Below are positions 8,860-16,990 of a DNA stretch of 64,000 bases, piece by piece. The notes below the pieces were generated by a model, which was not told where the DNA came from, searched no databases, and saw only the letters and a program-made list of their open reading frames with translations. Numbering within the stretch: the stretch's first letter is position 1; every line of letters starts with the position of its first letter. Origin of the DNA: Variovorax paradoxus B4. Lineage in GTDB: Bacteria; Pseudomonadota; Gammaproteobacteria; Burkholderiales; Burkholderiaceae_C. The stretch is taken from positions 4,960,001 through 5,024,000 of the forward strand of contig NC_022247.1 in the NCBI RefSeq assembly GCF_000463015.1, given 5' to 3'. Both the position numbers and the translations under genes were made by a program.

Positions 8860-9667
8860 GACGCGCGCTGATCACCGCCAGCCGCCAGCGCCTGGCCGGC
8901 GCGGTCCATGCCGAGCTCACCCGGCTGTACTGGACCGCCGGGCAGCGCCTGGCCTCCGAAGTGCTGGGCGGCGAGCGTGCCGGCTACGGCGCCCGCTTGC
9001 TCGACCCGTTGGGCCAGCAGCTGGCACAGGAATCCGGCCGCGGGTTCGAATCCCGCAACCTGCGCCGAATGGTGAAGTTCGCAGAGGCTTTCCCTGAAGT
9101 GGAGATTGTGTCGACGCTGTCGACACCATTGAGCTGGAGCCGCCTGGTAGCCATCGTGGCGCTCAAGACACCCGAGGCCCGCGCCTTTGATGCCCAGCAC
9201 GCTGTGCAGGACGGGTGGCGTGTGCGGGAGCTGAACCGCCAGATCGGCCGCAAGGCCTTCGAGCGCACGGAAATCGCCGCCGCCCGGTCGCCCGCACTGG
9301 CCGCATCACCGGCGCTGATTTTCAAGGACCCGTACTTTCTGGACGTCCTGGGCTTGCACCAAGGCCACGACGAAGCCGACCTGAAAGCCGCCCTCCTGCG
9401 CCAGCTCGAAGCCTTCATCCTGGCGCTGGCGCGCGGCTTTGCGTTCGTCGAACGGCAAAAACGCATGGTCATCGACGGGGAAGACTTCTACTTCGACCTG
9501 TTGTTCTTCCACCGCCGGCTGCGTCGCCCCGTGGCCATCGAACTCAAACTCGGCCGCTTCAAGGCCGCGCACAAGGGCCAGATGGAGCTGTACCTGAAGT
9601 GGCTGGACAAACAACATGAACGGCAGGCGGGTGAAGAAGCGCCCATCGGCCTGATCCTGCCCGGTAG
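8860..9667 (+). pseudogene. Truncated YhcG/DUF1016 PD-(D/E)XK nuclease gene
   Basis: The frame encodes most of a YhcG-type protein. It has the N-terminal helical domain (LITASRQRLAGAVHAELTR, LYWTAGQRLASEVLGGERAGYG, SGRGFESRNLRRMVKFAEAFP) and the nuclease domain (LIFKDPYFLDVLGL, FAFVERQKRMVIDGEDFYFD, LLFFHRRLRRPVAIELKLG, with the catalytic D...ExK as DLLFF..ELK). Homology stops after PIGLIL near 9666; the usual C-terminal tail is absent and unrelated sequence follows. The 5' end is also lost or fused, because the homologous frame runs directly into the start of the divergent TonB receptor. YhcG-type nucleases are mobile-element or defence associated. The frame is technically open to 9869, so a chimeric product could be made. 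Confidence 0.75.
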
Positions 9668-9708
9668 ACGCCAACCAGCCAGGACGTGGCCAGGCTCCAA
9701 TTTCGAGA

Positions 9709-9960
9709 TCAGCGGGTCCCGGAAGCTTCCGAGTACCCCTCCGGATCTTCGACCCAGCGCTCGAGCGCTGCACGAGGCCATCCACAGGCGTGTCCTCCCA
9801 AGTGCACGGGAGGCGGGAACTTGCCTTCGGCAATTCTTCGATACACGGTGGCGCGGCTCAGTGCGGTGATGCGCACCACATCGGCCATGCGAAAAAACGC
9901 GGGGCCTGCCACGCTCGACAGATCAACATGGCGGTGATCGGCATGGGGTTCGAATTGCAT
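9709..9960 (-). CDS. AlpA-family transcriptional regulator
   Basis: This 83-residue protein has an AlpA/excisionase-type winged helix: RMADVVRITALSRATVYRRI followed by AEGKFPPPVHLGGHACGW and PRAALERWVED. AAGGAG lies seven bases before the ATG, which supports the start. AlpA proteins activate excision or integrase genes of P4-like and other integrative elements and usually sit at the edge of the element. Here the gene lies at the left edge of the accessory island, just inside the broken YhcG gene, but no integrase is next to it. Confidence 0.85.
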   Translation of the reverse strand: MQFEPHADHRHVDLSSVAGPAFFRMADVVRITALSRATVYRRIAEGKFPPPVHLGGHACGWPRAALERWVEDPEGYSEASGTR

Positions 9961-10332
9961 GACAACTCCTTGAATTAGATTCAGCCTTCAAGCGGCGGTG
10001 CGTACCAACGGTGAACTTCTGGCCCGAAGAACCCGGACGAGAGCACAACCGGCACCGAAACCAGAGCGGCGTTGTCCTCCGGACTCAGTTCGCCAGTTGC
10101 AGTCCAATCCAGCGCCCCCCGAAACCTGTCTCCCGCATGGATGCGCCGAGCGTCCAACGACTCGCGACTTCAGACAACTAGCAACTTTGGTAGGGGCAAA
10201 GCGCCGGCCGGGGCACAGCAGCCACCACGCTCAGGCGGCGAGACTGCCACTGCAACCCTCCAGTGAAGTCGACAGCGCTCATTGGAAGCGCAGAGCCACC
10301 GCCCTGCGTTAGGTTTCGTCGGCCCGAGAGTC
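9961..10332. other. Intergenic stretch, no gene seen
   Basis: About 370 bases between alpA and the left end of the IS5-type element. The open frames are short and without recognisable similarity. The stretch contains no obvious tRNA-like structure or integrase core site. Confidence 0.4.
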
Positions 10333-10336
10333 CTAG

Positions 10337-10353
10337 CAGGCTGCTGAAGTACC
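10337..10353 (+). repeat. Left terminal inverted repeat of the IS5-type element
   Basis: CAGGCTGCTGAAGTACC, matching 16 of 17 bases of the right end; CTAG immediately outside. Confidence 0.88.
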
Positions 10354-10472
10354 AAGCGCGCCGACGACATCCTGCGGCCTGAAGAAGGCGATTGGGCGAT
10401 TTCTGCGTTCCAGGTTCGCTGCCGTCGCCGTTTTCCCGTTTCGAGGGCCCGTTTTCGGCTCTCGTTGCCCCG

Positions 10473-11571
10473 CTACGAGGCCAACGGACGGACTTCTGCC
10501 AAGGTCCGCATGCGCACGAGGTTGTAGGCGGCCATCGTCAGCACGAACAACTGGTCGACCTTCTGGATGCCGCGCACCATCACCTGCCGGATGGGGCCGA
10601 CGAACTTGGCCCAGCCGAAGCCTTGCTCGATGAGCTTTCGCTTGCGCTGCGAGATCGCATAGCCCTCGCTCCGGGCGATCTCGTCGGCCACCGCCGAACG
10701 ACGCCCCGCTTTGTTCTGCGCCACATGCGGCGTGACGTTCATGCGATGCAGCGCCTCGATGAACTCGGCCGCGTCATAGCCCTTGTCGGCACCGAGCGTG
10801 ACCTCGGTATCCGGGCTCGCGGTGGCTTGACGTGCGTCCCTGACGCATGACCTTGGCCGCTTCGCGTTCGGCAAAGCCGTCGGCTTGCGTGACCATGGCG
10901 TTGACGACCAGGCCGTGACGGTTGTCGGTCAGCGTGTGCCCCATGTAGCGCAACTCGCTGGCAGTCTTGCCCTTGCGGTACAGCCTCGAATCGGGATCGG
11001 TCTTCGACTCGTGCGTTTCGTTGCTGCGTCGCTGCCCCTTGAAGTCCCCGCCGCTGCCGGCATCGTCGTCACCGTCCTTGCGAACGAAGCTCTTGTGTCC
11101 TGCCCAGGCCTGGATCAGCGTGCCATCGACGCTGAAGTGCTCTCCCGACAACCAATCCTTGTTCTCCGCCGTCTCCAGCACTTCGTTGAAGAAGGCGACG
11201 ACCGCGTCGTGCTCGATCAGGCGCTGGCGGTTCTTGCTGAACACCGTCGGCACCCACACCGCGTCGTCCATCGCCAGGCCGATGAACCAGCGAAACAGCA
11301 TGTTGTATTGCGTCTGCTCCATGAGCTGGCGCTCCGAGCGGATGCTGAACAGGATCTGCAACAGCATCGCCCGCAGCAGCTTCTCCGGCGCGATGCTCGG
11401 GCGGCCGCCCTTGATGTCGGCCTCGTACATCCGAGAGAACAACTCGTCCATCTTGGCCAGCGCCTCATTGACCATCACCCGGATGCGGCGCAGCGGATGG
11501 TCGGCGGGAACGAAGTCGTCCAGCCGTCTCATGGTGAACAAACCTTCGGTGAATGTGTCAGGGCCGCGCAT
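10473..11571 (-). pseudogene. IS5-family transposase, frameshifted
   Basis: The first frame (start MRGPDTFTEGLFTMRRLDDF at 11571) has the N-terminal DUF772-type region, the first DDE aspartate in HFSVDGTLIQAW and continues to REAAKVM. The reading then moves by one base near 10848 (one base too many at the ATG-C-GTC junction) into the frame giving VRDARQATASPDTEVTLGAD, KGYDAAEFIEAL (second Asp) and the final SQRKRKLIEQGFGWAK with the catalytic-Glu region. Together the two frames make a full-length IS5-type DDE transposase of about 365 residues. The shift is either a disabling mutation or a programmed frameshift; no classic slippery heptamer was recognised, so inactivation is favoured. Confidence 0.85.
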
Positions 11572-11638
11572 CGGAGCAGGTTTTGTGGGTCTGCAAAGAC
11601 AACGCCTCAGGCCCGCTTTCGGGCGACCCTTCAAGGGA

Positions 11639-11655
11639 GGTATTTCAGCAGCCTG
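11639..11655 (-). repeat. Right terminal inverted repeat of the IS5-type element
   Basis: GGTATTTCAGCAGCCTG on the plus strand; CTAG immediately outside at 11656-11659. Confidence 0.88.
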
Positions 11656-11661
11656 CTAGGC

Positions 11662-12768
11662 TCACCGAGCAGGTGCCCCAGGTGACTTGGCATCCGAACG
11701 CTCCAGCGCTCGAATTCTCTCGGTCTCCCTCCAGCGCTCAGCCATGCGCTGCCCATCTGTCTGTACAGGAGGCATGCGGTCGACAAGGCGATCCACCTCG
11801 GCTGCCAAATTAGCCTCGCCCCGTCTTCGAAGCGCATCTGCTGTGGCGCACCAGTCTGCGACCACCTCCCGCCGGGTGTTTCGCATCTTCTCTTGTCCGT
11901 CATCCGCGGCGCCTCGCCCCGACCTCAGAGCCTGGAGCACGCTCTCCAGCTTGGCGCGCATGAAGGTCGAAGTCTTCGGCGGCCGATGCCTGGCCCGGTC
12001 GTTCGGGGGCAGTTGGCCGAATGCCCGGAGCGCGCGCAGCCGATGATGGATCGCATCCCTGTAGGGCTTGCGCGTCTGCCCTCGCACCTGCCGCGGTGTG
12101 GCATTGGCCGCCACCCCCTGCTCTCGCATCAGTGCGGCGAACTGCTCGCGCCATTGCCGCAGCGTGTCCTTGCGGATGTAGAGGCGCTTGCCAGGCTCGA
12201 ACTCGTGCTCGCATTTGACCACCAGGTGCACATGCGGGTGTGGCTGATCGGTGTGCAGCACCATGGCATAGCGATGTTGCAGCGCGAAGTTCTCGCGCGC
12301 AAAGACGCGGGCGGCAGCCCGTACCTTGTCCGGCGGCGTGCCGGCGGGCATGGACAGGACGATGTTGTGGACCAACTTCGCACGCGTGTCTTTCTGCCCC
12401 GGAGCGGGTTTCGGCTTGTACTGGCTTCTGCAAAGCTCAAGCTGCCAGTCGGCCGTGATCTCCTTGGCTGCACCTCGGCCCTGCTGCGCCAGCCCCTCGT
12501 CGGTTTCGATCGGCAGCTTGCCGTGCCGGCCGATGTAGCGCAGATGGGCCTCGACGCCGCCGACGTCCCGTCCGCCGCCGGAAACCTTCACCATCACCTC
12601 GGGCGCGCGACCCACCGTGCGCTGGATCTGCGCGATCTGGTCGGCGCCGAGGCGCAGCGTGCCGCCGGGTCCACGCCGACCGTAGCTCACGATGTCCAGG
12701 GTCATGTCGCGCGGCGCATCGGCCGCGCCGCGGCCGCTTCGTCCGATGCGCGCCGTCTGTTCAGGCAT
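11662..12768 (-). CDS. Relaxase/mobilization nuclease (MobA/VirD2-like)
   Basis: The 368-residue protein carries the relaxase metal-binding histidine cluster HPHVH at 177-181 with H172 just before it (YAMVLHTDQPHPHVHLVVK). A possible nicking tyrosine is Y78 in VEAHLRYIGRHGK, and LVHNIVLSMPAGTPPDKV is a typical core motif. The start overlaps the end of the MobC-like gene upstream by 8 bases, so the two form a mob operon. The IS5-type element sits three bases after its stop; the C-terminus appears natural. The protein would nick a nearby origin of transfer. With no type IV secretion genes in the window, the element is at most mobilizable in trans. Confidence 0.88.
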   Translation of the reverse strand: MPEQTARIGRSGRGAADAPRDMTLDIVSYGRRGPGGTLRLGADQIAQIQRTVGRAPEVMVKVSGGGRDVGGVEAHLRYIGRHGKLPIETDEGLAQQGRGAAKEITADWQLELCRSQYKPKPAPGQKDTRAKLVHNIVLSMPAGTPPDKVRAAARVFARENFALQHRYAMVLHTDQPHPHVHLVVKCEHEFEPGKRLYIRKDTLRQWREQFAALMREQGVAANATPRQVRGQTRKPYRDAIHHRLRALRAFGQLPPNDRARHRPPKTSTFMRAKLESVLQALRSGRGAADDGQEKMRNTRREVVADWCATADALRRRGEANLAAEVDRLVDRMPPVQTDGQRMAERWRETERIRALERSDAKSPGAPAR

Positions 12769-13312
12769 GGCGGCTCCCCGCGCCGGTCTCCCAGCTGAGG
12801 AGGTTGCGCCACACGATGGCGGCCGTGGCTTCGCGTGCCACCTCGACTTCCCGCCGGACCCGCGCGATCGTTTCGCCGAGGTCCGGTGCCACCGGCTCGG
12901 GCAGCGTGTTCGGCATGCCGAACATTCGAAGCTGCCGCCCCAATGCGGCCAGTCGGGCGCCGGTCACTTTGATGTGATCGAGTTCGTTCGGCGGCAGCAC
13001 GGCCGTGTCACGCACATGGTTGTGGATCAGCAGGGCGAGGTAGCTGGCTGTCTTCATTCCACGGGAATGGGCTCGCTGTGTCGCCAGCGCTCGATCGCCG
13101 GTGCGAAACCGCAGCGTGATGCGATCCGCTGCAACACCGTCGGCAGTCGAATCGCACGACCCCGCGCTGTTGGATCTCAGCACTTCGTTGACCATTTTGG
13201 CGAGCAGCCCCGACTCGCTCAGTTCATGGCGCGCAGCCAGCGCGGCAAACCGAGCCTTCGTTTCGGGCGGCACCCGGGTCCCAATCACGCTCGACAGAGA
13301 GGTCTTAGTCAT
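12761..13312 (-). CDS. MobC-like relaxosome accessory protein
   Basis: The 183-residue protein has an N-terminal ribbon-helix-helix-like part (SLSSVIGTRVPPETKARFAA, LAARHELSESGLLAKMVNEV) and a MobC-type C-terminal part (HVRDTAVLPPNELDHIKVTG, ARLAALGRQL). It lies upstream of and overlaps the relaxase gene by 8 bases. Residues FGMPN are encoded by a perfect 18-bp palindrome (12907-12924) that also occurs three times outside genes nearby. Family role: binds near oriT and helps the relaxase. Confidence 0.8.
   Translation of the reverse strand: MTKTSLSSVIGTRVPPETKARFAALAARHELSESGLLAKMVNEVLRSNSAGSCDSTADGVAADRITLRFRTGDRALATQRAHSRGMKTASYLALLIHNHVRDTAVLPPNELDHIKVTGARLAALGRQLRMFGMPNTLPEPVAPDLGETIARVRREVEVAREATAAIVWRNLLSWETGAGSRHA
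12907..12924. promoter_or_regulatory. 18-bp palindrome, copy 1 (inside mobC-like gene)
   Basis: TGTTCGGCATGCCGAACA, perfectly self-complementary, inside the MobC-like coding sequence. Identical copies lie at 13469, 13698 and 16442. Confidence 0.7.
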
Positions 13313-13468
13313 CGCAACGCCATGGCTGTTAACAATGTCTGACGTCAGTCTATCCTGCCCTCATAGCCGCACAAGGACTTTGCCCTCGGAATTCCAGCGT
13401 CGAACTCACCTCGCCGTTTCGCGGCTCCGGAACGTTGCCGTCGATCGGCATTCGGATCCCCCCATCGA

Positions 13469-13486
13469 TGTTCGGCATGCCGAACA
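13469..13486. promoter_or_regulatory. 18-bp palindrome, copy 2
   Basis: Perfect copy of the palindrome, upstream (5') of the mob operon, within the likely transfer-origin region. Confidence 0.7.
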
Positions 13487-13526
13487 TTACGGAGGTAGAC
13501 GGAACGATCCCGCCCTCATATCCGCA

Positions 13527-13543
13527 CGAGGACTTTGTCCTCG
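13527..13543. repeat. Short hairpin repeat (CGAGGAC-TTT-GTCCTCG)
   Basis: A perfect 7-bp inverted repeat with a TTT loop, set in a longer repeated block (CGCCCTCATATCCGCA...). Diverged copies of the block lie near 13360-13400 and 16251-16295, where the hairpin is imperfect. Location 5' of mobC is consistent with an oriT or regulatory role, but the function is unproven. Confidence 0.55.
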
Positions 13544-13692
13544 AAGTTTCGACGTCGTCCTGCGACCGCCGCGTCCGGGCTGCTGAAACCGAGCATCCAT
13601 CTCGCTCGCAGAGCGAGCCCACACGGCCGCATCAACTTCCTCACGGCTCCATCAAGCAGAAGACCTCCGCTGTTGCTACCGTTCGAGGATTT

Positions 13693-13720
13693 CTCGGTGT
13701 TCGGCATGCCGAACACCGAG
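13693..13720. promoter_or_regulatory. 18-bp palindrome, copy 3, extended to 28 bp
   Basis: The core 18-mer at 13698-13715 is flanked by CTCGG and CCGAG, making the whole 28 bases perfectly self-complementary. This copy lies in the left long direct repeat. Confidence 0.7.
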
Positions 13721-13829
13721 ATATAGAGTTGGACAGAGAGGTGAATTCGGCACGCAGCGAATTCGCGGGGGAACCATCGAATGGGCATTCGCATCGCCCC
13801 CGCAGCGCGGCTGTGCCGCTCAGAACAGC

Positions 13830-14245
13830 CTACTCTCGCAGCGTGAACACCACCGACAGATAAGAGACCGGCTGGGTCTGAATGGCCTCGATCCCATGGA
13901 GTGCGGTCGCATCGAACAGCAGCGAGTCACCTGCCCTCACAGCAACCGACTTCGCGCCAAGCGGTAGGTGACCTTCCCGGACAGAAAGTACAGGACTTTC
14001 AGGCCCGGATGCTGGAAGGTCACATAGGGATCTGCGCCGGGCAGCAGCGTGACCAGGTACGGCTCGACGAACAGGTTACCCGACAGCAGATGGCCCAACA
14101 GCTCGTAGCGGTAGTCCGCCACCGCCCCGATGCGATAGACCAAGACACCATGTCCTGCCGCACATGGCAAAAGTCAGTGCGCCGCGCCTGATCACTGAAG
14201 AAGCGTGGGGTCGGCACATGCAGGCCCTGCGCGAGGCGCTCCAAC
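13830..14245 (-). pseudogene. Truncated, frameshifted copy of the XRE-cupin regulator
   Basis: The fragment corresponds to the C-terminal cupin half of the intact gene at 16570-17241 (VPTPRFFSDQARRTDFCHVR, then in another frame IGAVADYRYELLGHLLSGNL and VEPYLVTLLPGADPYVTFQH). A frameshift at the CHVR/CAAGHG position and further changes around 13945-13965 break it, and the DNA-binding half is missing. It cannot make a functional regulator. Confidence 0.82.
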
Positions 14246-14257
14246 GGCCGATGGCGG

Positions 14258-15073
14258 CTAACCGCGCTTACGCGAAATCTCGCCCCAGTACTCGTGGTCC
14301 CGATAGTCCAGGTTGTCCGCGAGGTACTGGAGTTGAGTAATCGCAGGTGCGAAATCGGCACGCCACTGTTCTCTTTGGACGGATAAAAGATCAGGCGCCT
14401 CTTCCACAATCCGCCGCAGCCGGCTCGGAAACTCGTGAAGCTCCCAGGAGCCAAGCCCTTTCTGCGCGCCAAGTTGAAACTCGCGGAGAGCTTGGCTGCG
14501 ACGCACAAGGTCTGCACAGTCATCTCCTTGGAGCTTGGCTGCGTCTTCCCCCATCTGTCGAATACGACTTTCGAACGTGCTCTGCATGTCCCGAAGTTTC
14601 GTAGAGAACATGTCAATGGCTGCGTATCGGGCCCAGAATTCGAGTGCCGTGCGAACGGTCTGTGGTTTACTTGACGCGTCCGCAAATAGCTTCTTCACGT
14701 CTCGCGAAACCTTATAGGAGTTGTCCATGCTGGTAGCGCTGCCGTGCCGGCCGCCAGCACTGACCATCCGCAGGAGATTTGTTCCGGTGAATTCCGCGAG
14801 ATCCCGCAATTGCGCGAGAGCATGTTCCGCTTTGTCAACTTGGAACTTCAGTTCTTTGGTCTTGGCCTCCATGCCAAGGCCTTTCAGCGACTCGAAGCGG
14901 TGGATGGTCGCAGCGAACAGGAGCACCAAACCTCCTCCGAGCCCCGTAGCGGCCAGTCCGGCATTTCCTTCCCAGACGTACCAGATGCCAAGTGCCGCCG
15001 CTGCCAAGCCTGCCAGAGTAAATGTGCCGTCCACGATGATGGCCTGAATGGTGCGAGCCGCTTTTTCGTCCAT
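14258..15073 (-). CDS. Membrane-anchored coiled-coil protein, function unknown
   Basis: The 271-residue product has two predicted transmembrane helices at the N-terminus (about 10-34 and 38-58: TLAGLAAAALGIWYVW and GLGGGLVLLFAATI) and a long soluble, helix-rich C-terminal part (MEAKTKELKFQVDKAEHALA; SRDVKKLFADASSKPQ; STKLRDMQSTFESRIRQMGE). I do not recognise a catalytic motif. It lies in the cassette between the two long direct repeats, 27 bases from the following excisionase-like gene, suggesting an operon with it. GAGAG precedes the ATG. Confidence 0.7.
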   Translation of the reverse strand: MDEKAARTIQAIIVDGTFTLAGLAAAALGIWYVWEGNAGLAATGLGGGLVLLFAATIHRFESLKGLGMEAKTKELKFQVDKAEHALAQLRDLAEFTGTNLLRMVSAGGRHGSATSMDNSYKVSRDVKKLFADASSKPQTVRTALEFWARYAAIDMFSTKLRDMQSTFESRIRQMGEDAAKLQGDDCADLVRRSQALREFQLGAQKGLGSWELHEFPSRLRRIVEEAPDLLSVQREQWRADFAPAITQLQYLADNLDYRDHEYWGEISRKRG

Positions 15074-15100
15074 CTCTCTCTCCTTTTCCCAGAGCGTATC

Positions 15101-15316
15101 TCATGGCTTTGATAGCCGAAGCCGGCTCACCAATCGGTTGTCTGCCATGACCTCAGCAATGTGCTTTGCTGTCGGCTCAACCCAGTAGGTTCGGCCTATC
15201 TTCAATGGCGCCGGCACAATCCGCCCGCTACGCGCCCAGGCCCTGAGTGTGTTTTCGGTCGGCGCAGGATCGAACTGCTGGGCAGCCCACGCAGGTAATG
15301 TAATTTTGCGAGGCAT
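15101..15316 (-). CDS. Excisionase-like small DNA-binding protein
   Basis: A 71-residue protein of the phage/ICE excisionase type: MPRKITLPAWAAQQF, then NTLRAWARSGRIVPAPLKIG, RTYWVEPTAKHIAE. The pattern (winged helix, ARSGRI.P.P.K.GR.YWVE) is typical of Xis proteins that guide integrase to excise an element. The start at 15316 is chosen over upstream in-frame codons because it gives the normal family N-terminus and has GGAG upstream. No integrase is adjacent; the cassette may have lost it or may depend on another recombinase. Confidence 0.8.
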   Translation of the reverse strand: MPRKITLPAWAAQQFDPAPTENTLRAWARSGRIVPAPLKIGRTYWVEPTAKHIAEVMADNRLVSRLRLSKP

Positions 15317-15379
15317 TCCAAGGGCTCCTTGATCGAGATCATCGGGCCGATCCTGCCGCATGAGCTTTCGACAAGGCAA

Positions 15380-15858
15380 GGCGCGTCCACGGGCGGCTCA
15401 GCTTGAAATCCTGGGAGCGGTGCGAAGCCTTGGGGCACGTGGCATTGCCGAACGCTTGGCCGCTCAATAATCCAGCCGTTTGACGGCTACTGTTGGGCGC
15501 ACATCACTCGCAGTCAGTCGTCACGACACAGCCGTGGGCAACTTTCTCACAGGTCCGGTGAACAATGGAGGGTGATTGCCTCCGAGTGCAGGGCCAAAGT
15601 GACGGGGTATGCCACCGAATTGCTAGCAGCTACTAGCCACTTGGGCGAGAACCGCAGGAATTTCGACCGGCCCGAGGCGACCGCGGCTGCAGATGCCGGC
15701 GCATCAACGGTCATGCGCACGACCGGTAATTCTGCGAGCGGCGCATCCCGCGGTGGCCAAGCCCCAGCAGCGCACTCCCTGCTACGAAGGAACACTTCCC
15801 CAGATGGTGGATTGAAGGGGGAAAAAGCCGGCGACCCCTATCGCTCGGCTCGATGACG
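15380..15858. other. Non-coding stretch, no gene supported
   Basis: About 480 bases with only short open frames lacking convincing coding character on either strand. Probably degenerate sequence inside the repeat-flanked cassette. Confidence 0.4.
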
Positions 15859-16023
15859 CTACGCCAACTGCGTGAGCTTCCAGGTAACCGCCTTGTTGTT
15901 ATGCGGTGGCATCACATTTCCTTTGGCAATAGGGGCTGTGGTCGATGGCGAATCCATTGATTGCCAAATTCCGCTCTCCGGGCAATGTTCGCCGGTCTTG
16001 GCCGTGGTTCCAACTCCTGCCAT
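15859..16023 (-). CDS. Small conserved-looking protein, 54 residues
   Basis: The product starts MAGVGTTAKTGEHCPESGIW, continues with SPSTTAPIAKGNVMPPHNNK and ends AVTWKLTQLA. AGGAG lies seven bases before the ATG. The pattern (KTGExCPxSGxW ... IAKGNxMPPxxxxxxTW) resembles small YjzC-like proteins carried by mobile or defence regions. That likeness is from memory and tentative; the biochemical role is unknown. Confidence 0.6.
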   Translation of the reverse strand: MAGVGTTAKTGEHCPESGIWQSMDSPSTTAPIAKGNVMPPHNNKAVTWKLTQLA

Positions 16024-16249
16024 AAGCATCTCCTCTTGGTGGCGCAGCCAGATTGACTGCAGGCGCAGTGTGAGGCGCTTGACCAATCCAATGCACATGC
16101 GATGCCACGAAGCCCGGGAATGTCCCCATATAAAAATCGCTTGTTAACGTGGAGTGAGAACTATCGAGGTCGCATGATTATGGTAGTTGACAGGGAGGCA
16201 TGCTTCGGCGCAGAGGATTCATGCGACGCGCAGCAGCGTCCGGTTAATT

Positions 16250-16990
16250 CCCGCCCTCATGGCCGCACAAGGACTTTGCCCTCGGAGTTTCGACGTCGTC
16301 CCGCGACCGCCGCGTCCAGGCTACCGAACCCGAAAATTCATTCTGCTCGCACAGCGAGCCCACACGGCCGTTGCATGCATTTCCTCACGGCTCCATCAAA
16401 CAGAAGACCTCCGCTGTTACTACCGTTCGAGATTTTCTCAATGTTCGGCATGCCGAACACCGAGAAATAGAGCCGGACAGAGAGGCGAATTCGGCACCTA
16501 GCGAATTCGGGGGAACTGTCGAATGGGCATCCGCGTCCCCCGCTGCGCGCCAGGGCCGCCAAGAACAGCCTACTCTCGCAGCGTGAACACCACTGACAGG
16601 TAAGAGACCGGCTGGGTCTGAATGGCCTCGATCCCATGGAGTGCGGTCGCATCGAACAGCAGCGAATCACCTGCCCTCACCTCCGCGGTCCTGCCGCCAT
16701 AGCGATAGCTGACCTCCCCGGACAGGAAGTACAGGAACTTGAGGCCCGGATGCTGGAAGGTCACATAGGGATCGGCACCGGGCAGCAATGTGACCAGGTA
16801 CGGCTCCACAAACAGGTTACCCGACAGCAGATGGCCCAGCAGCTCGTAGCGGTAGTCCGCCACGGCGCCGATGCGATCGACCAAGACACCATGTCCTGCG
16901 CGCACATGGCAAAAGTCAGTGCGCCGCGCCTGGTCCCCGAAGAACCGCGACGTCGGCACGCCCAAACCATTCGAGAGACGCTCCAGGGTC
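16250..16990. repeat. Long direct repeat, right copy (~740 bp)
   Basis: Right-hand partner of 13505-14240. It overlaps the intact XRE-cupin regulator gene, which continues beyond the repeat to 17241, so this is probably the parental copy. Confidence 0.8.
16442..16459. promoter_or_regulatory. 18-bp palindrome, copy 4
   Basis: Perfect copy in the right long direct repeat, at the position equivalent to copy 3. The flanks here are CTCAA on the left and CCGAG on the right, so the extension is imperfect. Confidence 0.7.

Larger units (their letters stand above)
10337..11655 (-). mobile_element. IS5-family insertion sequence, 1319 bp
   Basis: The element is bounded by a 17-bp inverted repeat with one mismatch (CAGGCTGCTGAAGTACC on the left; the complement of GGTATTTCAGCAGCCTG on the right). 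It is flanked by a direct CTAG at 10333-10336 and 11656-11659, a YTAR-type target duplication typical of the IS5 subgroup. It carries one transposase gene on the minus strand, broken by a frameshift. It inserted three bases beyond the stop codon of the relaxase gene. Confidence 0.9.
13505..14240. repeat. Long direct repeat, left copy (~740 bp)
   Basis: This block matches 16250-16990 in the same orientation with scattered differences. It includes the hairpin block, palindrome copy 3 and the 3' part of a cupin-type regulator gene. Homology ends abruptly near 14240 (GCGCTCCAACGGCC versus GACGCTCCAGGGTC). The pair brackets a roughly 2-kb cassette. Confidence 0.8.

Noticed and set aside
13350..13800. 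Short frames containing FGMPN on both strands
   Set aside because: They arise from the repeated palindrome, which encodes FGMPN in one frame of each strand; no other coding support.
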